A stretch of 6,914 bases of DNA from Gemmatimonadales bacterium (GTDB lineage: Bacteria > Gemmatimonadota > Gemmatimonadetes > Gemmatimonadales > GWC2-71-9). Location: NCBI GenBank assembly GCA_013813145.1, contig JACCSE010000585.1:1-6914 (forward strand), written 5' to 3'. The translations under genes were made by a program, and so were the position numbers. The notes beneath the pieces were generated by a model. It ran no database searches, was not told where the DNA came from, and saw only the letters and a program-made list of their open reading frames with translations. Of this stretch, positions 1 to 5,883 are shown piece after piece; the first letter of the stretch is position 1, and each line of letters opens with the position of its first letter.

Positions 1-444
1 GAGCCGAGCGCGCCGCCCGCGCTCGCCGCCTCGCCCAACGCGAGCGTCCATTTTCTGGAGCCGGTGAACTTCGAACTGACTCCCGAAACCTGTCCCGAGC
101 TCTCCACCACCGTCACCGGCACCGGCACACTTCGGGGCACCGTCCACCTGAGCCCGGACGGGTCGGGCGGACTCCACTTCCATGTCAACACCAGCGCCCA
201 GGGCACCGCGACCGGGGCGGACGGCTCGTCCTACCGATTCAGCTACAACAATAACACCCAGACTACCAAGGAGCCGGTTCCCCCGTTTGAGGTCAGGACG
301 GTGGACAAGTTCCGGCTGAACGGGCAGGGCAGCACCCCGGACTTGTTCGTAAAGCAGTACTACCACTTCATCTTGAACCCGGACGACAGCTTCACCGACA
401 TCCGAGTGCGGGTGCGGGGCGATCCAGCCTGCGACGCGATCTGA
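1..444 (+). CDS. Secreted beta-rich protein of unknown function (5' truncated)
   Basis: The reading frame is open from the first base of the window to a TGA at 442-444, so the true start lies upstream. An in-frame GTG at 64 exists but has no clear ribosome binding site and lies inside what looks like continuous domain sequence, so I treat it as internal. The visible 147 residues are rich in Thr, Ser, Gly, Asn and aromatic residues in alternating patterns, as expected of a beta-sandwich exported protein. Only two cysteines are visible, one in TPETCPEL and one six codons before the end (residues PACDAI), so a disulfide joining the domain ends is possible. No catalytic motif or membrane segment is seen. 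I do not recognise the family and assign no function. The stop is 7 bases before the next gene, so the two are probably co-transcribed. An exported location is inference, because the N-terminus is missing. Confidence 0.7.
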   Translation, partial: EPSAPPALAASPNASVHFLEPVNFELTPETCPELSTTVTGTGTLRGTVHLSPDGSGGLHFHVNTSAQGTATGADGSSYRFSYNNNTQTTKEPVPPFEVRTVDKFRLNGQGSTPDLFVKQYYHFILNPDDSFTDIRVRVRGDPACDAI

Positions 445-451
445 CCCGGCG

Positions 452-1873
452 ATGCATCTGCGGCGGTTTCGCACGCGAATCATCATGGCTCTCGCGGCCG
501 GCATTCTCGCCGGCTGCGAGGGTGGTCAGGCGGTGGCGCCCTCGCCCGCGGAGGCCGTGGCGCCAGCCCGTCGCGATGGCGACCTTGACCGCGAGCTCCG
601 CCGCTACCTGGCGGAACACGGATTCACCGGCCGGGTCGCCTCGACTCTCCAGGCGCGACTCGGCCGGCCGCTCGACCGGGAGCTCGCCGACCTCGGCCGG
701 CTCCTCTGGTTCGATCCCATCACCGGCCTCAACGACGACAACAGTTGTGCCGGGTGCCACTCGCCGACCAATGGCTTCGGCGATACCCAGCCGATCGCGA
801 TCGGCATCGCCAACAACGGCATCGTCGGACCCGGGCGCACCGGCCCGCGGAACCAGCGCCGCTCGCCGATGGTCATCAACACCGCCTTCTACCCCACCCT
901 GATGTGGAACTCCCGGTTCGCCGCGCTGTCGGGCGATCCGTTCGACAACGGGGCCGGGTTTCTGTTCCCGCCACCGGAGGGCAACTCGCTCTCCCGCCTG
1001 CCCCATCTCCTGACGGCTCAGGCCTTCATACCGCCGACCGAACGGGTCGAGGCCGCCGGGTTCACCTTTCCCGGCGACGCCGAGGCCATCCGTGGCGAGG
1101 TGCTCCGGCGGCTGGACGGGGTCCCGGTATATCACCGCCGGTTCGGGCGGAGCTTTCCGGAAATCCTGGCCGGTGGGCCAGTCACCTTCGAGCACTTCGG
1201 CCGCGCCATCGCGGAGTTTGAATTCTCTTTGGTATTCGCCGACGCGCCGATTGACCGCTACGCGCGGGGCGCAACCCGCGCGTTGAGCGAGCGCCAGAAG
1301 CGCGGGGCCGTGCTCTTCTTCGGTGCGGCCGGCTGCGTCCGCTGCCATGCGGTGGCCGGCCGCTCGAACGAGATGTTCAGCGACTTCGAGCAGCACGTCA
1401 TCGGAGTGCCGCAGGTAGCACCCGCCGCGACGAACGTGGTATTCGACGGGCCGGGAGTGAACGAGGACTTCGGCCTGGAGCAGGTGACCGGCAATCCGGC
1501 GGACCGCTACCGCTTCCGCACCGCCCCGCTCCGGAACGTGGCGCTGCAGCCCGCGTTCATGCACAACGGCGCGTTCGTGCGTCTGGAGGACGCGATTCGG
1601 CATCACCTCGACCCTGCCGGCTCTGCGCGGAGCTACGTGCCGCGGGGATTGCCGCCCGATCTTCAGGGAACGCCCGGACCAAATGAGCCGGTGCTGGCTC
1701 GGCTCGATCCGCTCATCGTCACACCGGCGACGTTGGGCGACGAGGAATTCGCCGATCTGGTCGAGTTCGTCCGCGAGGGCCTGCTGGACCCGGCAACGCG
1801 TCCCGAGCGGCTCCGCCGCCTGATACCGCACCGCCTGCCCAGCGGACGCCCGGGATTCGAATTCCAGTTCTGA
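452..1873 (+). CDS. Dihaem cytochrome c peroxidase / MauG-family lipoprotein
   Basis: The product (473 aa) belongs to the bacterial dihaem cytochrome c peroxidase/MauG family, which reduces hydrogen peroxide or oxidises protein side chains in the periplasm using two covalent haems. Residues 1-22 form a lipoprotein signal with a basic n-region and lipobox LAGC (Cys22), so it is probably membrane-anchored. Two CXXCH haem sites are present: CAGCH at 99-103 and CVRCH at 295-299. Met370, in the segment LRNVALQPAFMHNGAF, matches the axial Met of the high-potential haem in true peroxidases; MauG itself has Tyr there. This favours peroxidase-like over MauG-like chemistry. The segment PPTERVEAAGF (195-205) probably carries the active-site Glu. 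The ATG at 452 lacks a good Shine-Dalgarno, but it keeps the basic n-region that the alternative ATG at 485 would lose. It follows the upstream gene by 7 bases, so translation may be coupled. The natural substrate is unknown. Confidence 0.88.
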   Translation: MHLRRFRTRIIMALAAGILAGCEGGQAVAPSPAEAVAPARRDGDLDRELRRYLAEHGFTGRVASTLQARLGRPLDRELADLGRLLWFDPITGLNDDNSCAGCHSPTNGFGDTQPIAIGIANNGIVGPGRTGPRNQRRSPMVINTAFYPTLMWNSRFAALSGDPFDNGAGFLFPPPEGNSLSRLPHLLTAQAFIPPTERVEAAGFTFPGDAEAIRGEVLRRLDGVPVYHRRFGRSFPEILAGGPVTFEHFGRAIAEFEFSLVFADAPIDRYARGATRALSERQKRGAVLFFGAAGCVRCHAVAGRSNEMFSDFEQHVIGVPQVAPAATNVVFDGPGVNEDFGLEQVTGNPADRYRFRTAPLRNVALQPAFMHNGAFVRLEDAIRHHLDPAGSARSYVPRGLPPDLQGTPGPNEPVLARLDPLIVTPATLGDEEFADLVEFVREGLLDPATRPERLRRLIPHRLPSGRPGFEFQF

Positions 1874-1917
1874 GCGGGCAACGGGCGTCCGCGGTCTACC
1901 CCACCTCACATCCTGGT

Positions 1918-1937
1918 CCAACTGGCCACGCGGTTGG
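1918..1937 (+). terminator. Hairpin downstream of the peroxidase gene, possible terminator
   Basis: A 7-bp stem (CCAACTG pairing with CGGTTGG, one G-T wobble) closes a 6-base loop and starts 44 bases after the peroxidase stop codon. No T-run follows, so it is at best a weak or Rho-assisted terminator. The assignment rests only on position and pairing. Confidence 0.3.
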
Positions 1938-1967
1938 TGCTGCTCTCGAAGGGCCATCATCCGCGTG

Positions 1968-1985
1968 GCGTCAATATGGTGACGC
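1968..1985. repeat. Perfect inverted repeat GCGTCA-N6-TGACGC
   Basis: Two perfect 6-base arms flank the 6-base spacer ATATGG, inside the gap between the peroxidase and Uma2 genes and about 40 bases upstream of the candidate Uma2 promoter. The dyad could be a binding site for a dimeric regulator, or a second stem of a terminator region. A 6-bp arm can also arise by chance in GC-rich DNA. Confidence 0.4.
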
Positions 1986-2025
1986 ACTGACCCGGGATGA
2001 CTGCAGTATATGGGATGTCCGCCAC

Positions 2026-2055
2026 TTGCCGATCCCGCGACGCCGAGCAGATACT
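2026..2055 (+). promoter_or_regulatory. Candidate sigma70-type promoter for the Uma2 gene
   Basis: TTGCCG (2026-2031) and GATACT (2050-2055) are separated by 18 bases and resemble -35 and -10 boxes. Transcription would then begin near 2062, exactly at one of the two possible ATG starts, which would make the mRNA leaderless. No Shine-Dalgarno is convincing before either ATG, which fits. This is pattern matching only. Confidence 0.3.
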
Positions 2056-2604
2056 ATGGGTATGGTGGCTCCCTCTTTCTACACCGCCGACATGGTCCGC
2101 GCTCTCCCCGACGACGGCAGCCGCTACGAGACCGTTCACGGGGAGCTGCTGGTGACCCCAGCGCCGCGGAAGTGGCACCAGCTCGTGCTCGGCCGGCTCT
2201 ACTCCGCAATACTCGTCTACTTAGAGGCCAACCCGGTCGGCCACCCCTTCTTCTCTCCAGCAGATATCTCCTGGGGATCGGACACCCTGGTGCAGCCGGA
2301 TCTGTTCGTGGTTCCTCTCGGGGATGCCCGCGATCAGGAGTGGGAAGGGATGCGGCGACTGCTGCTCGCGGTGGAGGTGCTGAGCCCATCTTCGATTCGC
2401 GCGGATCGCTTTACCAAGCGCCGACTGTATCAGGAGCAGCAAGTGCCGCTGTATTGGGTGGTGGACGGCGAGAGCCGCACGGTGGAGGAGTGGCGGCCGT
2501 CCGCCTCGCTTCCCAGGCTCGTGCGCGATGAAATCACCTGGCGGCCTGGCGGGGCTGCCGCGCCCTTCACGATGTACTTGGGCGAGCTGTTTCGGGCGAT
2601 CTAG
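2056..2604 (+). CDS. Uma2-family PD-(D/E)XK nuclease-fold protein
   Basis: This is a Uma2 (formerly DUF820) family protein with a restriction-endonuclease-like fold. The family is abundant in cyanobacteria and other environmental bacteria, and its cellular role is largely unproven. Counting from the ATG at 2056 (182 aa), the family landmarks appear in order: the N-terminal YTADMVRALPDDGSRYETVHGEL block, PD at 81-82, the E107-V-L-S-P-S strand, then D117 followed by K121 and Tyr125 in DRFTKRRLY, and finally YWVVD near 133-137. These supply the acidic residues and the Lys of the PD-(D/E)XK site, so it looks intact. The frame can be extended to a TTG at 2026, but that adds ten basic, unconserved residues. 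ATG 2056 or 2062 fits the usual family length better. The gene stands alone, with no partner nuclease or antitoxin. Its last 38 bases overlap cinA on the other strand. The nuclease activity is inferred from the family. Confidence 0.85.
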   Translation: MGMVAPSFYTADMVRALPDDGSRYETVHGELLVTPAPRKWHQLVLGRLYSAILVYLEANPVGHPFFSPADISWGSDTLVQPDLFVVPLGDARDQEWEGMRRLLLAVEVLSPSSIRADRFTKRRLYQEQQVPLYWVVDGESRTVEEWRPSASLPRLVRDEITWRPGGAAAPFTMYLGELFRAI

Positions 2605-3862
2605 GCGCGCCACCCAGGGCGCGCCAGAGCAGGAACAGCGCCGCCTGCGCCGCGCGAGCGCGAATCTCCTGCCGGCCGCCGCCGAACATGGTGCGCCTCG
2701 CCTCCACGCCGCCGGCGGACGCGATTCCGATCCACACGGTCCCGACCGGCTTGTCCTCGCTTCCGCCGTCCGGCCCCGCGACTCCGGTGACCGCCACAGC
2801 CAGGTCCACCCCCAGCCGGGCGACCGCACCTTCGGCCATCGCCCGGACCACCGGTTCGCTCACCGCCCCGTGCGCTTCGATCTGGGCCGCGGGCACGCCG
2901 AGCAGCCCGGTCTTGAGCTCGTTGGAGTAGCACACCACCCCGCCAGCGAAGACGGCTGAGCTGCCGGGGATGTCGGTGAGCCGCGCACCGACCAGGCCAC
3001 CGGTGCACGACTCGGCCGTCGCAAGACGCAGTCGCCGCTTCCCCGCCGCCTCGAGGACCACCGCCGCCAAGTCGGACTCGCCGGACCCGTAGGCGTGCTC
3101 GCCGGCACGGGAGGCCACCAATTCGGCCGCCTCCCGGAGCCGCCGGTCGGCCTCGTCCGGCGGCAGCCTCCAGGCGCTCAGGCGCAGGTCCACGCCCTCC
3201 ACCCCCGGCAGGTAGGCGAGCGTGAGCGGCGCGATCTCGCTCTCGATCTCTCCCATACGCTCCGCGAGCGTCGATTCCGGCACCCCCGTCGTCCGCACCG
3301 TGAGCGACCGGATGACCTGGCCCGAGGTGCGGGCCGCGAAGCGGGGCGCCACTTCGTGCTCCAGCAGCTTTCGCATTTCCAGCGGCACACCCGGCAGCAT
3401 GACGATCAGCCCGGGCGCTCCCGCGAGCCACAGTCCGGGAGCCGTGCCCCATTGATTGGTCAGCACGGTCGCGCCCTCGGGCACCTCCGCCTGGCTCCGG
3501 TTGCTGGCCGCGGGAACTCGCCCGAACCGGCGAAAGCGTTCCAGCAGATGCTCCCACACCGCCTCGTCGAACCGAAGCGGCACGCCGAACAGGTCGGCGA
3601 CGATCTGCTTGGTGATGTCGTCCCGGGTGGGACCGAGGCCGCCGGTCGTGACCACGGCGCCGGTCCGCCGCAGCGCTTCGGCGACCGCCTGCCGGATGTC
3701 GTCCGGCCGGTCGGCGACGGCGGTCCGGCGCACCACCCTGACGCCCTGAGCCGAGAGCACCCGGGCGATCTCGGCACCATTGGTGTCCACCGTGTACCCC
3801 AGCAGGAGCTCGGTGCCGATGGTGACCAGCTCGAGGTCCAAGCCGGCTTGCGGAGTGTGCAA
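2567..3862 (-). CDS. cinA: CinA: bifunctional ADP-ribose pyrophosphatase / NMN deamidase-type protein
   Basis: CinA proteins recycle pyridine nucleotides in the cytoplasm. The N-terminal MoCF-like domain hydrolyses ADP-ribose-type substrates, and the C-terminal PncC-like domain deamidates NMN. Here (431 aa, usual for the family) the N-domain opens with IGTELLLG and DTN (residues 15-27), followed by TTGGLGPTRDD (72-82), NQWGTAPG (136-143) and MLPGVP (155-160). The C-domain has AESCTGG (283-289), which includes the conserved Ser, then AVTGVAGPDGG (358-368) and KPVGTVWIG (371-379). Both domains look complete. I place the start at a TTG (3862-3860) because AAGGAA at 3876-3871 sits 8 bases upstream. 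A second TTG at 3841 lacks such a site, and the longer open frame up to 4006 runs into the divergent gene and is Arg-rich and unconserved. The extreme C-terminal 16 or so residues after LFLLWRAL look variable and overlap the convergent Uma2 gene. Confidence 0.93.
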   Translation of the reverse strand: MHTPQAGLDLELVTIGTELLLGYTVDTNGAEIARVLSAQGVRVVRRTAVADRPDDIRQAVAEALRRTGAVVTTGGLGPTRDDITKQIVADLFGVPLRFDEAVWEHLLERFRRFGRVPAASNRSQAEVPEGATVLTNQWGTAPGLWLAGAPGLIVMLPGVPLEMRKLLEHEVAPRFAARTSGQVIRSLTVRTTGVPESTLAERMGEIESEIAPLTLAYLPGVEGVDLRLSAWRLPPDEADRRLREAAELVASRAGEHAYGSGESDLAAVVLEAAGKRRLRLATAESCTGGLVGARLTDIPGSSAVFAGGVVCYSNELKTGLLGVPAAQIEAHGAVSEPVVRAMAEGAVARLGVDLAVAVTGVAGPDGGSEDKPVGTVWIGIASAGGVEARRTMFGGGRQEIRARAAQAALFLLWRALGGAPRSPETARPSTS

Positions 3863-3870
3863 TTGAGCGG

Positions 3871-3876
3871 TTCCTT
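3871..3876 (-). promoter_or_regulatory. Ribosome binding site fixing the cinA TTG start
   Basis: Read on the minus strand this is AAGGAA, a strong Shine-Dalgarno match, 8 bases before the TTG codon at 3862-3860. It is the main reason for choosing that start, since no ATG is available near the conserved N-terminus. Confidence 0.6.
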
Positions 3877-3904
3877 GTCTGGAAGGTTCACGACGCACTC
3901 TAAT
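3875..3904 (+). promoter_or_regulatory. Candidate promoter for the serine hydrolase gene
   Basis: TTGTCT (3875-3880) and TCTAAT (3899-3904) are spaced by 18 bases and match four of six and five of six bases of the sigma70 boxes. A start near 3911 would leave a leader of about 28 bases with an AGG at 3930-3932 before the ATG at 3939. It lies in the 76-base divergent gap and overlaps the cinA ribosome binding site on the other strand. A minus-strand TACAAT (3939-3934) could be a cinA -10 box, but I find no matching -35. Confidence 0.45.
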
Positions 3905-3938
3905 CCGCGCCCGAATCCTCAGCAACGGCAGGTATTGT

Positions 3939-5204
3939 ATGTGGTTGGTTCTCCCGTTCGCCCTCCTCGCCGCCGCCCTAACAGGCTGCACGCTCAACGA
4001 TCCCACCGACCGAACCTCTCAGAAACCCCGCGCCGCCGCCCCGAGGGGCGGGACTGCCGCCGCGCTCTCGACCTACTTCCCTCCCCCCGAAACCCGGGGC
4101 GGCTGGCGCAAGGCGAGGACCTCCAGCGACGTCGCCGCGGTCGGCATGGACCTGACCAAACTGAATGCCCTCGGCGCCTACACCATGGGGCTGCCGTGGC
4201 AAAACTATTCCACTGGCGTCAGCGGGTTCGACCCCCGGAACAAGGCCACGCTGGTCATCAAGAACGGATGGCTGGTGGGGGAGTACTACAACCGGGAGGC
4301 CGCGCGGACGGCGGTGTACTACCTCGCCTCCAACGGCAAGACGTTTGCGATGATGCTGCTCGGGCGTTTGCAGCTCGACTATCCCGCGCTGGCCATCGCA
4401 CCGGGCAGCCGATTGTACGATCAGCGGTGGCTGCCCGAGGGCTTTCCACTCAGCGACGCCCGCAAGGCGAACATCACGCTGGACCACGTCTTTCGCCATG
4501 CATCGGGCATCATTCCGCAGGACGAGACCGCGATCGCGGACGGGGCGGTGCGCACCGAGGCCGGGTGGGACTTCGCGCCGTTCACGGTGGGCAAGGACCC
4601 CGACTGGCGGGCCAGCGGACCGCTCTACTTCCCGCCGGGCTCGCCGTCGAGGTACACCAAAGGGAGTACCTACTCGAGCGTGGCCTATAACCATTTCAGC
4701 CTGCTGTTCCGCCGGGTCACGAAGCTCGAGCCGGGTGCCTACCTTCGGAGCGGCATCCTGAATCCGATCGGCGTGGGGCGAATGGACTACAAGCGCACGC
4801 GGGGGATGGCGGACTACCAGTGGGCCACGGCGGGCAATGGGCTGGCCGGCGCGCGGGACTTCGGCCGGCTGGCGTACCTGCTGCTCCACGAAGGCAACTG
4901 GGCCGGCCGGCGGATCTTCGCGTCCTCCTGGATCCGGACCTTCACCACCGTTCCCGCCTATCCCAACATCCGATCCAATCACGACTGCTACTGGGGCACG
5001 GCGTACCCCAAGGATCTCTACTCCACCGTGGGCTCCGGCATGAACCGGGCGATCGTGGTCCCCTCACTCGACCTGGTGGCGACTATCAACGGAAGGCTTC
5101 CCAACAACCGGCAGGAAGAGGTGATGCGGAACTTTCTCCAGAAGCTGTTTGCGGCGGTAACCCAGCGGTACGTGACATGCGGTGGGCGGACGGTCAACGG
5201 ATGA
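3939..5204 (+). CDS. Serine hydrolase lipoprotein, class C beta-lactamase/DD-peptidase fold
   Basis: The product (421 aa) looks like a penicillin-binding-protein-like serine hydrolase (esterase, peptidase or beta-lactamase-related). Residues 1-17 are a lipoprotein signal with lipobox LTGC (Cys17), so it is likely membrane-anchored on the periplasmic side. The nucleophile motif SXXK is probably S131-N-G-K134, in a context (VYYLASNGKTFAMMLLG) that fits the start of the catalytic helix. The second motif, normally YXN, aligns to Y245-S-S247, so Asn is replaced by Ser. GNGLAGARDFGRLAYLLLHEG (299-319) is a typical fold landmark. The KTG/HXG strand appears to be GSGMNRAIVVPSLDLV (365-380), without Lys or His in the usual place. 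The altered second and third motifs make resistance to beta-lactams unlikely and esterase-type or lost activity plausible. An AGGT 5 bases before the ATG supports the start. The gene lies between pgsA and cinA on the opposite strand to both. Confidence 0.85.
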   Translation: MWLVLPFALLAAALTGCTLNDPTDRTSQKPRAAAPRGGTAAALSTYFPPPETRGGWRKARTSSDVAAVGMDLTKLNALGAYTMGLPWQNYSTGVSGFDPRNKATLVIKNGWLVGEYYNREAARTAVYYLASNGKTFAMMLLGRLQLDYPALAIAPGSRLYDQRWLPEGFPLSDARKANITLDHVFRHASGIIPQDETAIADGAVRTEAGWDFAPFTVGKDPDWRASGPLYFPPGSPSRYTKGSTYSSVAYNHFSLLFRRVTKLEPGAYLRSGILNPIGVGRMDYKRTRGMADYQWATAGNGLAGARDFGRLAYLLLHEGNWAGRRIFASSWIRTFTTVPAYPNIRSNHDCYWGTAYPKDLYSTVGSGMNRAIVVPSLDLVATINGRLPNNRQEEVMRNFLQKLFAAVTQRYVTCGGRTVNG

Positions 5205-5233
5205 GCTCAGACACCATCGGTCTATTCGAGCTC
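5203..5233. terminator. Imperfect hairpin in the convergent gap, possible bidirectional terminator
   Basis: GAGCTC at 5203-5208 pairs with GAGCTC at 5228-5233. Inside it AGAC (5209-5212) pairs with GTCT (5220-5223), leaving a 7-base loop and a 4-base bulge (ATTC). It overlaps the hydrolase stop codon and nearly fills the 32-base space before the pgsA stop, where a shared terminator would be expected. No T-runs flank it. Confidence 0.35.
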
Positions 5234-5236
5234 CGC

Positions 5237-5875
5237 TCACCCCGCCCGGTCGGTAAACAGCCGCCGGTTCCGGTAGAGATACAGCACGAACGAGTGCACC
5301 GTGAGCAGCGTAGCGATCGCGAGCGTCACCGCGACAAAGCCCCCGTGGAACTCGTTCCAGTAGTCCGCGTAGCGGCTGTGCTCCCAGCCGAGCGGCTTCC
5401 GGGCGTCGCGGAAGGCGAACCAGAGGATGACCGCGCCGATAAAGACGTTCTGAATCACGGTCTTGAGCTTCCCCGCCCCGGCCGCCGGGATCAGCACGCC
5501 GCGCCGGCTGGCCCACCAGCGGAACCCGGTCATCGCCAGCTCGCGCCCGAGCAGCAGCAGGCAGACCCACAGCGGGATGCTGCCCCAGATGGGGATGTCG
5601 TACAGGTCGTGGCGCCAGCGGGAGATGAAGTAGATCGGAATGAGCGAGGCGAAGAGCAGCAGCTTGTCGGCCACCGGGTCGAGCATCTGGCCCAGGTCGG
5701 TGACCTCGTTACGGCTGCGGGCGAGATACCCATCGAAGACGTCGCTGACCGCGGCGACGAGGAAAATGACGAAGGCGATGAGCTTGGGCCAGTACCCCTC
5801 GATGAACGGGAGCAGGGCGATCACCGGCGTGAAGCAGATGCGGACGACGGTGATGATGTTGGGGAGGGTCCACAT
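5237..5875 (-). CDS. pgsA: CDP-diacylglycerol--glycerol-3-phosphate 3-phosphatidyltransferase
   Basis: PgsA is an inner-membrane enzyme that joins CDP-diacylglycerol and glycerol-3-phosphate to make phosphatidylglycerol phosphate, the committed step to phosphatidylglycerol and cardiolipin. The 212-aa product carries the complete CDP-alcohol phosphotransferase signature: D45-x2-D48-G49-x2-A52-R53-x8-G62-x3-D66-x3-D70, covering all the metal-binding and catalytic Asp residues. The N-terminal MWTLPNIITVVRI is the typical PgsA opening. Hydrophobic segments near 7-25, 31-47, 73-87, 97-112, 142-155 and 179-199 fit the multi-span membrane topology. The length is slightly above the usual 180-200 aa because of a hydrophilic loop around 156-178 (Trp/Tyr/Arg-rich), which I would not overinterpret. 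The ATG lies 8 bases after the mglA stop, and GGGGTAGG in that junction can serve as its ribosome binding site, so it is translated from the mglBA transcript. A close CDP-alcohol transferase with another acceptor is the only alternative. Confidence 0.92.
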   Translation of the reverse strand: MWTLPNIITVVRICFTPVIALLPFIEGYWPKLIAFVIFLVAAVSDVFDGYLARSRNEVTDLGQMLDPVADKLLLFASLIPIYFISRWRHDLYDIPIWGSIPLWVCLLLLGRELAMTGFRWWASRRGVLIPAAGAGKLKTVIQNVFIGAVILWFAFRDARKPLGWEHSRYADYWNEFHGGFVAVTLAIATLLTVHSFVLYLYRNRRLFTDRAG

Positions 5876-5883
5876 GGCGGCGC

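Noticed and set aside
392..1987. A 531-codon minus-strand open frame covering the whole peroxidase gene
   Set aside because: Its translation is Arg/Gly/Glu-rich with no recognisable domain, and it is exactly antisense to a gene with two CXXCH sites and a lipoprotein signal. Long antisense frames are expected in high-GC DNA.
2056..2604. Uma2 gene as part of a defence island or transposon
   Set aside because: No transposase, terminal inverted repeats, target duplication or other defence gene is visible nearby.
2601..3557. A 318-codon minus-strand frame inside cinA
   Set aside because: It is a second frame of the same strand as cinA, with Gly/Arg/Ala-rich translation and no motif; cinA in the other frame has all family motifs.
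3863..4006. N-terminal extension of cinA to an upstream ATG at 4006
   Set aside because: The added 48 residues are Arg-rich, unlike CinA N-termini, and would overlap the signal peptide region of the divergent lipoprotein gene. The TTG at 3862 has a much better ribosome binding site.
3095..4690. A 531-codon plus-strand open frame spanning cinA and the start of the serine hydrolase
   Set aside because: It is antisense to the well-conserved cinA and then out of frame with the hydrolase; the translation is low-complexity and Arg/Pro/Gly-rich. The identical length to the other shadow frame is coincidence.
3939..5204. Antibiotic-resistance beta-lactamase
   Set aside because: The fold is related, but the YXN and KTG-type motifs are not preserved and no resistance context is present.
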